A DNA stretch of 64,000 nucleotides, from positions 434,001 through 498,000 of the forward strand of contig NZ_JAATOM010000001.1 of assembly GCF_019207085.1 (NCBI RefSeq), given 5' to 3'. This document shows positions 55,853-64,000 of the stretch, piece by piece; within the stretch, counting starts at the first letter, position 1; each line of letters starts with the position of its first letter. The DNA comes from Variovorax sp. dw_308 (GTDB lineage: Bacteria; Pseudomonadota; Gammaproteobacteria; Burkholderiales; Burkholderiaceae_C). Below the pieces are notes generated by a model. That model made no database searches. It was given only the letters and a program-made list of their open reading frames with translations, and had not been told where the DNA came from. A program made the translations under genes and the position numbers.

Positions 55853-58288
55853 GTGAACAAACCCATCGACGCCCGCCTGCTGCAAACCGCGGAGGCATTC
55901 GCGGACTACCTCAAGAACGCGGCAGCCCGCATCGACGTGGCCGCGGAAGCCAAGGCCCATGGCGACGGCGCCCGTGTCGGCATCAGCAGGCCGCACGAAT
56001 CGGCGCAACTGCACGTTGCCGGCGAGGCCACCTACATCGACGACATCCCCGAACTGGCCGGCACGCTGCATTGCGCACTGGGCCTGTCGCCGGTGGCCAA
56101 CGGGCGGTTGACGGGCATGAACCTCGAGGCGATCCGCGCCATCCCCGGCGTGGTGGCCGTTCTCTCCGCCCAGGACATACCCGGCACCAACGATTGCGGC
56201 TCGATCATCCACGACGATCCGATCCTTTGCGCCGGCGACATCCGACACCTCGGCCAACCCGTGTTCGCGGTCATTGCCGAATCGCGCGACATCGCCCGCC
56301 GTGCAGCGGCAAAGGCCAAGTCCGTGCTCACTATCGAGGCCGAGCCACCGGTGCTGACGCCGCGGCAGGCCCACGAAAAAGGCCAGTACGTCCTGCCGCC
56401 GATGCACCTGGCCCGCAGCACGAACGAAGGCGGCGCCAGGGCTGCCATCGCCCGGGCGCCGCACCGGCTCAAGGGAAGCTTCGACGTGGGCGGCCAGGAG
56501 CAGTTCTACCTGGAAGGGCAGATCAGCTATGCGATCCCCAAGGAAGCCGGCGCGATGCACGTCTATTGCTCGACCCAGCATCCGAGTGAAATGCAGCACA
56601 TGGTTGCCCACGCACTTCACCTGCACGCCAACGAAGTGCACGTCGAATGCAGGCGCATGGGCGGCGGCTTCGGCGGCAAGGAATCGCAGTCGGGCCTGTT
56701 CGCCTGCGTGGCCGCCATCGCGGCCAACCATCTGAAGCGCCCGGTCAAGCTTCGGCTCGACCGCGACGACGACTTCTTGATCACCGGACGTCGCCATTGC
56801 TTCTGGTATGAATACGAGGTCGGGTATGACGACGAGGGGCACATCCTCGGCGCCGAGATCACGATGGTGTCGCGCGCTGGCCACTCGGCCGACCTGTCGG
56901 GCCCGGTGATGACCCGCGCCATGTGCCACTTCGACAATGCCTATTGGCTGCCGGACGTGTCGATGCACGGCTTTTCGGGCAAGACCAACACGCAGAGCAA
57001 CACGGCGTTCCGCGGCTTCGGCGGCCCGCAGGGCGCGATTGCCATCGAGAACATCATGGACTCGGTGGGCCGCGCGCTGGGACGCGATCCGCTCGACGTG
57101 CGCCGCACCAATTTCTACGGCCAGACCGAACGCAACGTCACGCCCTACGACCAGGTGGTGTCCGACAACATCATCGACAAGCTGGTCACCCAGCTCGAAG
57201 ACAGCAGCGACTACCGCGCGCGCCGCGCGGCGATCGAGGCGTTCAACGCGACCAGCCCCGTGCTCAAGCGCGGCCTGGCGCTGGCCCCGTTGAAATTCGG
57301 TATCTCGTTCAACGTCAAGCACTTCAACCAGGCCGGCGCGCTCGTCCATGTGTACACCGACGGCTCCATCCTGGTGAACCACGGCGGCACCGAAATGGGC
57401 CAGGGCCTCAACACCAAGGTGGCGCAGGTCGTGGCGCATGAACTGGGCGTGAGCTTCGAGTCCGTGCGCGCCACGGCCACCGACACCACCAAGGTCGCCA
57501 ACACCTCGGCAACCGCCGCATCGACCGGCGCCGACCTGAACGGCAAGGCTGCGCAGGATGCCGCACGCCAGATCCGCGAGCGCCTCGCAGCCTGCGCGGC
57601 CACACGCCATGGCGGCGAGGCTTCGGCCGTGCGCTTCGCCAACGACAAGGTCGAGGTCAACGGCCGCACCATCGACTTCGCCACGCTGGTCGGCGAGGCT
57701 TACATCGACCGCGTGCAACTCTGGTCCGACGGTTTCTATGCCACGCCGGGCCTGAGCTGGGACCGCGAGAAGATGAAGGGCAATCCCTTCTACTACTTCG
57801 CCTACGGCGCGGCCGTGAGCGAAGTCATCATCGACACGCTCACGGGCGAATGGAAGCTGCTGCGCGCCGACATCCTGCACGACGCGGGCCGCTCGCTCAA
57901 TCCGGCCGTCGACATCGGCCAGGTCGAAGGCGCGTTCATCCAGGGCATGGGTTGGCTCACGACCGAGGAACTGGTGTGGCATCCGCAAAGCGGCAAGCTC
58001 ACCACGCACGCGCCGAGCACCTACAAGATCCCGACGGCCAACGATTGCCCGCCGGTGTTCAACGTGCAGCTGTTCGAAGGCGACAACTTCAAGGACTCGA
58101 TCCACCGCAGCAAGGCCGTCGGCGAGCCGCCGCTGCTGCTGCCGTTCTCTGTGTTCTATGCCATCCGTGACGCGGTGTCCGCGGCAGGCAATCACAAGAG
58201 CGACCCGCCGCTGCGCGCGCCCGCCACCAGCGAGGCCATCCTCGACGCGATCACGGCCGTCCAGTCCGCCGCACCGTCGGCCGCTTGA
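55853..58288 (+). CDS. xdhB: Xanthine dehydrogenase molybdopterin-binding subunit
   Basis: An 811-residue subunit that oxidises hypoxanthine and xanthine to urate. Conserved parts are AEATYIDDIPELAGTLHCALGLS, GGGFGGKESQSG, the TNTQSNTAFRGFGGPQGA loop with substrate-binding Arg, GTEMGQGLNTKVAQVV and the catalytic Glu in VGEPPLLLPFSV. The start is GTG at 55853, with AGGAG about 7 nt before it. The usual xdhC insertase gene does not follow; a LysR gene starts 10 nt downstream instead. Confidence 0.96.
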   Translation: MNKPIDARLLQTAEAFADYLKNAAARIDVAAEAKAHGDGARVGISRPHESAQLHVAGEATYIDDIPELAGTLHCALGLSPVANGRLTGMNLEAIRAIPGVVAVLSAQDIPGTNDCGSIIHDDPILCAGDIRHLGQPVFAVIAESRDIARRAAAKAKSVLTIEAEPPVLTPRQAHEKGQYVLPPMHLARSTNEGGARAAIARAPHRLKGSFDVGGQEQFYLEGQISYAIPKEAGAMHVYCSTQHPSEMQHMVAHALHLHANEVHVECRRMGGGFGGKESQSGLFACVAAIAANHLKRPVKLRLDRDDDFLITGRRHCFWYEYEVGYDDEGHILGAEITMVSRAGHSADLSGPVMTRAMCHFDNAYWLPDVSMHGFSGKTNTQSNTAFRGFGGPQGAIAIENIMDSVGRALGRDPLDVRRTNFYGQTERNVTPYDQVVSDNIIDKLVTQLEDSSDYRARRAAIEAFNATSPVLKRGLALAPLKFGISFNVKHFNQAGALVHVYTDGSILVNHGGTEMGQGLNTKVAQVVAHELGVSFESVRATATDTTKVANTSATAASTGADLNGKAAQDAARQIRERLAACAATRHGGEASAVRFANDKVEVNGRTIDFATLVGEAYIDRVQLWSDGFYATPGLSWDREKMKGNPFYYFAYGAAVSEVIIDTLTGEWKLLRADILHDAGRSLNPAVDIGQVEGAFIQGMGWLTTEELVWHPQSGKLTTHAPSTYKIPTANDCPPVFNVQLFEGDNFKDSIHRSKAVGEPPLLLPFSVFYAIRDAVSAAGNHKSDPPLRAPATSEAILDAITAVQSAAPSAA

Positions 58289-58298
58289 TTGAGACGTC

Positions 58299-59258
58299 AT
58301 GAGAGACAACGCGCTTTTCGACAAGATCGACCTGCACCTGATCCGGGTGCTCTACACGGTCTTGACGGACAGGAGCGTGTCGCGTGCGGCCATCCGGCTC
58401 GGCATGTACCAACCGGCTGTCTCGGCCGCGCTCAAGCGGTTGCGTGATCTTTCGGGCGATCCGCTGCTGGTGCGTTCGGGCACCGGCATGGTGCCGACCG
58501 ATGCGGGGCTGCGCATGATCGAGCCCAGCGCCAGCATCCTGCGCGCGGCCGAGGTGCTGTTCAGCGACGCGCGTGGCTTCGATCCGCAGCACGCCACCGC
58601 CACCTTCCGCATCGCCGCCAGCGACTACCTCGACCCGCTGTTCCTGCCGATGCTCGTAGCGCAGATCAAGAGCCAGGCGCCGCTGTGCAAGATCGAGATC
58701 CATCCGCTGTCGCCCGACTCCGACTACCACGCGCACCTGTCGCTCGGCCATGTCGACCTGGTCATCGGCAACTGGCTCAAGCCGCCGGAAGACCTGCACA
58801 TGGCGAAGCTGTTCGCCGATGAGGTGGTCTCGCTGGTCAGTACCGACCATCCGGCCGCACGTCGCGGCTGGGACGCACGCACCTGGCTCGCCGCCGAGCA
58901 CATCGCGCCGACGCCCACGCATCCCGGTGCACGCGGCGTCATCGACCAGATGCTCGACGAGCTCAACCTGCAGCGCAACATCACCGCGCGCTGTGCGCAT
59001 TTCAGCCTCATGCCCGACATGGTGGCATCGAGCCTGCTGGTGCTGACCACCGGGCGCCAGTACTGCGAGCGCCTGGTCAAGCGGCTGCCGGTCTGCATCC
59101 TCGAGTGTCCGATCGCGCTGCCGCAGTTGATGTACTACCAGCTCTGGCACGAGCGAACGCATTCGTCCATCTCCGCGCAATGGTTGCGCGAGCGCAGCAA
59201 GAACGTGGCCGCGTCGTTGCGGTCCAGCACGGGGAGCGCCATCAAACATAAGGCTTAA
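58299..59258 (+). CDS. LysR-family transcriptional regulator
   Basis: A 319-residue LTTR. HTH: DLHLIRVLYTVLTDRSVSRAAIRLGMYQPAVSAALKRLRDL. The ligand domain (DYLDPLFLPMLVAQIKSQAPLCKIEIHP) is of the NodD/nahR-like type. It sits 10 nt after xdhB on the same strand, so it is probably co-transcribed with the xanthine dehydrogenase genes or regulates them and the following ABC transporter. The ligand is unknown; a purine or urate is plausible. Confidence 0.91.
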   Translation: MRDNALFDKIDLHLIRVLYTVLTDRSVSRAAIRLGMYQPAVSAALKRLRDLSGDPLLVRSGTGMVPTDAGLRMIEPSASILRAAEVLFSDARGFDPQHATATFRIAASDYLDPLFLPMLVAQIKSQAPLCKIEIHPLSPDSDYHAHLSLGHVDLVIGNWLKPPEDLHMAKLFADEVVSLVSTDHPAARRGWDARTWLAAEHIAPTPTHPGARGVIDQMLDELNLQRNITARCAHFSLMPDMVASSLLVLTTGRQYCERLVKRLPVCILECPIALPQLMYYQLWHERTHSSISAQWLRERSKNVAASLRSSTGSAIKHKA

Positions 59259-59366
59259 GGCCGGGCTCGCAGTAGGGGGTGATACAAAGGAGAGCGACTG
59301 GCGTCGTCCGCCCGGACGGACGTTCAGCGACTTTTCTGGCATAAAAAATGACAACGCTCCAAGGTC

Positions 59367-60888
<1,522 letters not shown>

Positions 60889-60902
<14 letters not shown>

Positions 60903-62043
60903 AGCCCGTCCGCAGCTCTCCAAATTCTGGAGCTATGGCTCGCCGATCCTGGCGTTGCTGATCACGGTGCTGATCGGCATGGCGCTGTTCGCGGCGCTCG
61001 GCAAGGACCCGGTCAAGGGCCTGCTGGTGTTCTTCTACGAGCCGATCAAGAGCGGCTACGCGCTCGGCGAGTTGATGGTCAAGGCGACGCCGCTGCTGAT
61101 CATCGCGCTGGGCCTGGCCGTGTGCTTCCGCTCGAACGTGTGGAACATCGGCGCCGAAGGGCAGTTCGTGATCGGCGCGATCTGCTCGTCCTTCGTGGCG
61201 GTGACGGCGGACAAGAACACCGGCCCGTGGATCGTGCCGGCCATCATCGTGGCGGGCATCCTGGGCGGCATGGCCTGGGCGGCGATCGCGGCGCTGCTGC
61301 GCGACAAGTTCAACGCCAACGAGATCCTCGTGACGCTGATGATGGTCTACGTCGCGATCCTGGTGCTGGGCTACGTCGTCTCCGGGCCGCTGAAGGACCC
61401 GGCGGGCTTCAACTTCCCGCAGAGCAAGCCCTTCGACGTGATCACGCAGATACCGCGCCTCATGAAGGGCTCGCGCGTGAGCATCGGGCTGGCGATCGCG
61501 CTGCTGGGTGTGGGGGCGCTGTGGGTCTTCCTGTTCCGCACGCGAGCCGGCTTTGCCCAGCAGGTCGGCGGCCTTGCGCCGGCGGCTTCGCGCTACGCGG
61601 GCTTCTCGGCCCGGCGCGCGGTGTGGATCGCCTTGCTGACCTCGGGCGGCGCGGCGGGCCTTGCCGGTGCGCTCGAAGTCGCCGGCCCGATCGGCCAGCT
61701 CACGCCCTACCTGCCGGTGGGCTATGGCTTTGCGGCCATCATCGTGGCCTTCGTCGGGCGGCTGCATCCGGTCGGCATGGTGTTCTCGGCCATCCTGATG
61801 AGCATGTTCTACATCGGTGGTGAGTTGGCGCAGTCGCGCCTGGGCCTGCCGAAGTCGCTGACCGGCGTGTTCCAGGGCCTGCTGCTGTTCACCCTGCTGG
61901 CTTGCGACACGCTCATCGCGTACCGCATCCGGCGCAAGGCGGCGCCAAAGCCGGCGCCTTTCTCCGCCGGAACGGCTTCGCTGCAAGCCAGCACCCCCCT
62001 CACCGCACAACCCGTTGCACGCGCCACCGAAGGAGCGCTCTGA
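60889..62043 (+). CDS. ABC transporter permease (nucleoside/BMP type), subunit 1
   Basis: A 384-residue membrane protein of the BPD_transp_2 (branched-chain/ribose-like) class with about 8-10 helices. FRSNVWNIGAEGQFVIGAI, FNANEILVTLMMVYVAILVLGYV and VGYGFAAIIVAFVGRLHPVG are typical of YufP/NupP. I chose the ATG at 60889, with AAGGGAG about 8 nt upstream, inside the end of the ATPase gene. It pairs with the next permease. Confidence 0.92.
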
Positions 62044-62044
62044 C

Positions 62045-62965
62045 ATGGACTCCTACGCACTCCTGCTGGGCTCGATGCTCAGCGCCGGCACCGTGCTGGC
62101 CATTGCCTCGCTCGGCCTGCTCATCAACGAGAAGGCCGGCATCGTCAACCTCGGCGCCGAGGGCCTGATGCTCTGCGCTGCCATCGCCGGTTTCGCGACC
62201 ACGGTGCAGACCGGCAGCACCTGGATCGGCTTCCTGGCGGGCATGGCTGTGGGCGCCTTCCTGTCGATGCTGTTCGGCCTGCTGGTGATCTGGCTCAACA
62301 CCAACCAGTACGCCACCGGGCTGGCGCTGAGCCTGTTCGGCGTGGGCTTCTCGGCCTTTGCCGGCAAGGACTACGTGCAGGCCAAGCTGCCAGAGAGCGT
62401 GCAGTACCCGCTGCCCTTCCTGGGGGACATTCCGCTGGTCGGGCCGGCGCTGTTCAGGCACCACCCGATCGTCTACTTCGCGGTGTTCCTGGCCTTCGCG
62501 CTGATCTGGTTCCTCTACCGGACGCGCTCGGGGCTGGTGCTGCGCTCGGTCGGCGAATCACCCGAGTCGGCGCATGCGCTGGGCTACCCGGTGCGCCGCA
62601 TACGCCTGCTGGCGGTGGTCGCGGGCGGCGCGCTGTGCGGGCTGGCGGGCGCCTACCTGTCGGTGGTCTACACGGGCCTGTGGGTGGAGAACATGGTGGC
62701 CGGCAAGGGCTGGATCGCACTGGCGCTGACCACCTTTGCGACATGGCGACCGGCGCGGGTCTTGCTTGGTGCCTACCTGTTCGGCGGGGTCACCATGCTG
62801 GGCTTTCACCTGCAAAGCGTGGGTGTCGACGTTCCCAGCCAGTTCCTGAACATGATGCCGTACGTTGCCACCATCGTCGTGCTGGCACTGATCTCCCGCA
62901 ACCCGGCGTTCATCCGCGTGAACATGCCGGCGTCGATCGGAAAACCGTTCTACCCCGGTTCATAA
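62045..62965 (+). CDS. ABC transporter permease (nucleoside/BMP type), subunit 2
   Basis: A 306-residue membrane protein of the same class (YufQ/NupQ-like). INEKAGIVNLGAEGLMLCAAI, GLALSLFGVGFSAFAGK, LRSVGESPESAHALGYPVRRIRL and KGWIALALTTFATWRP are family blocks. It starts 1 nt after the first permease stop (TGACATG), so translation is coupled. It completes the heterodimeric channel. Confidence 0.92.
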   Translation: MDSYALLLGSMLSAGTVLAIASLGLLINEKAGIVNLGAEGLMLCAAIAGFATTVQTGSTWIGFLAGMAVGAFLSMLFGLLVIWLNTNQYATGLALSLFGVGFSAFAGKDYVQAKLPESVQYPLPFLGDIPLVGPALFRHHPIVYFAVFLAFALIWFLYRTRSGLVLRSVGESPESAHALGYPVRRIRLLAVVAGGALCGLAGAYLSVVYTGLWVENMVAGKGWIALALTTFATWRPARVLLGAYLFGGVTMLGFHLQSVGVDVPSQFLNMMPYVATIVVLALISRNPAFIRVNMPASIGKPFYPGS

Positions 62966-63024
62966 TCCGCCCGGATGTGTCTTTTTGTGTTTGCCAACCT
63001 GTCCCCTTTTGAGGATTTTCGACA

Positions 63025-64000
63025 ATGACTGATCTGATGAACAAGCGCGCCCTGCTGAAGTTGGCCGCCCTGACCGCCGTGGCTTCGGCCGCACTCGTCG
63101 GTTGCGGCAAGAAGGAAGAAGCTGCGGCGCCCGCTGCCCCGCCGGCCGCTCCGGCACCTACCGCCGCCGCGCCCGCGCCGGCGCCGGCCGAGGGTCCGCT
63201 GAACATCGCCTTTGCCTATGTCGGCCCCGTGGGCGACGGCGGCTGGACCTTCGCGCACGACAACGCGCGCAAGGCGCTGGAAAAGGAATTCGGCGACAAG
63301 ATCAAGACCACCTTCGTCGAAAGCGTGCCTGAGTCGGCCGACGCCGAGCGCGTGTTCCGCGACATGGCCAGCCAGGGCAACAAGCTGATCTTCGGCACGA
63401 CCTTCGGCTACATGGAGCCCATGCTCAAGATCGCGCCCGACTTCCCGGACGTGAAGTTCGAGCACGCCACCGGCTACAAGACCGCGCCGAACATGCGCAC
63501 CTACGACAGCCGCACCTACGAAGGCGCCTACATGGCCGGCGTGATCGCAGGCGGCATGACCAAGAGCAACCAGCTCGGCGTGGTCGGCTCGGTGCCAATT
63601 CCTGAAGTGCTGCGCAACATCAACAGCTTCACCATGGGCGCGCAATCGGTCAACCCGAAGATCACGACCAAGGTGGTGTGGGTCAACGAATGGTTCAGCC
63701 CGCCGAAGGAAACCGAAGCGGCCACCGCCCTCATCAATGGCGGCGCCGACGTGCTGTTCCAGAACACCGACTCGCCGGCCGTGCTGAAGACGGCGCAAGA
63801 GAAGGGCAAGCGCGCCTTCGGCTGGGATTCCGACATGACTGCCTACGGCCCCAAGGCCCACCTGGCATCGGCCGTCATCAACTGGACGCCGTACTACATC
63901 AAGGCCACGCAGGACGTGCTGGACAACAAGTGGACGACCGGCCAGAGCTGGTGGGGCGTGAAGGAAGGCGCGATCGACATCGTGTCGATCGCCGAAGACG
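63025..64000 (+). CDS. BMP-family ABC transporter substrate-binding lipoprotein (3' end outside window)
   Basis: 325 codons present, open at the right edge. The signal has lipobox LVGC (Cys27), then an Ala/Pro-rich linker of about 30 residues. The BMP core then begins: LNIAFAYVGPVGDGGWTFAHDNARKALE, GNKLIFGTTFGYMEPML, EGAYMAGVIAGGMTKSNQLGVVGSVPIPEVLRNINSFTMGA and FGWDSDMTAYGPKAHLASAVINW. BMP proteins bind nucleosides or purines. GAGG lies about 10 nt before the ATG at 63025, 59 nt after the second permease. It is the fourth transporter gene, and its context with xdhAB and the purine permease supports a purine-type ligand. Confidence 0.93.
   Translation, partial: MTDLMNKRALLKLAALTAVASAALVGCGKKEEAAAPAAPPAAPAPTAAAPAPAPAEGPLNIAFAYVGPVGDGGWTFAHDNARKALEKEFGDKIKTTFVESVPESADAERVFRDMASQGNKLIFGTTFGYMEPMLKIAPDFPDVKFEHATGYKTAPNMRTYDSRTYEGAYMAGVIAGGMTKSNQLGVVGSVPIPEVLRNINSFTMGAQSVNPKITTKVVWVNEWFSPPKETEAATALINGGADVLFQNTDSPAVLKTAQEKGKRAFGWDSDMTAYGPKAHLASAVINWTPYYIKATQDVLDNKWTTGQSWWGVKEGAIDIVSIAED

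Noticed and set aside
59347..59360. TGACAACGCTCC near the ABC transporter start, similar to the LacI half-site
   Set aside because: Only one half matches and the palindrome is missing. The context is purine transport, not uronate.

Overview
The window is GC-rich, densely coded DNA from a proteobacterium. Its gene content (TRAP, MFS and RND transporters, fused indolepyruvate oxidoreductase, UDH/GarD aldarate genes, XDH, BMP-type ABC genes, DUF4148, CaiB-type CoA transferase) best fits a betaproteobacterium of the Comamonadaceae, most like Variovorax. That assignment is an inference from gene content, not from a database search. No rRNA, tRNA, CRISPR array or intact transposase was seen.

Layout. 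1-1234: 3' part of an AceE-like 2-oxoacid dehydrogenase E1. 1238-7971: a probable RiPP cluster with an MBL-fold hydrolase, a GMC oxidoreductase, a VOC protein, a radical SAM/SPASM peptide maturase, a 55-residue candidate precursor and a divergent SbmA/BacA-type ABC exporter. 8134-11388: a large TIR-NACHT-FGE(C-type lectin) protein of lower GC, which looks like a conflict/immunity STAND protein. 11522-11985: a decayed copy of the 3' end of garD. 12138-18068: an RND tripartite efflux operon. 18310-21660: a hybrid histidine kinase, a lone receiver and an OmpR-type regulator. 21826-23293: two exported proteins. 23473-30090: a uronate/aldarate catabolic operon (udh-exuT-like-gudP-like-garD) with its divergent LacI regulator and three matching operator-like sites. 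30115-39149: an SDR, the phenylalanine/tyrosine catabolic genes hpd-phhB-phhA, a class II DAHP synthase, and an Lrp regulator divergent from a fused indolepyruvate ferredoxin oxidoreductase. 39158-45388: AEC permease, CoA transferase, aldo/keto reductase and a TRAP transporter. 45550-46456: an overlapping pair that may be a nucleotidyltransferase toxin-antitoxin module. 46538-51505: a second, split indolepyruvate oxidoreductase pair, a cytochrome c remnant and a LysR regulator. 51808-64000: purine-related genes: an NCS2 permease fused to an OHCU-decarboxylase-like domain, xdhA-xdhB, a LysR regulator and a BMP/NupA-type ABC transporter that runs off the right edge.

How it works together. Three metabolic themes dominate: aldaric/uronic acid use, aromatic amino acid breakdown (PAH, HPPD and two arylpyruvate oxidoreductases) and purine salvage or breakdown. 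The most novel part is 1238-11388, where a cyclophane-type RiPP locus with an unusual set of accessory enzymes sits beside a TIR-NACHT receptor whose C-terminal lectin-like domain ends in a segment resembling DGR target regions.
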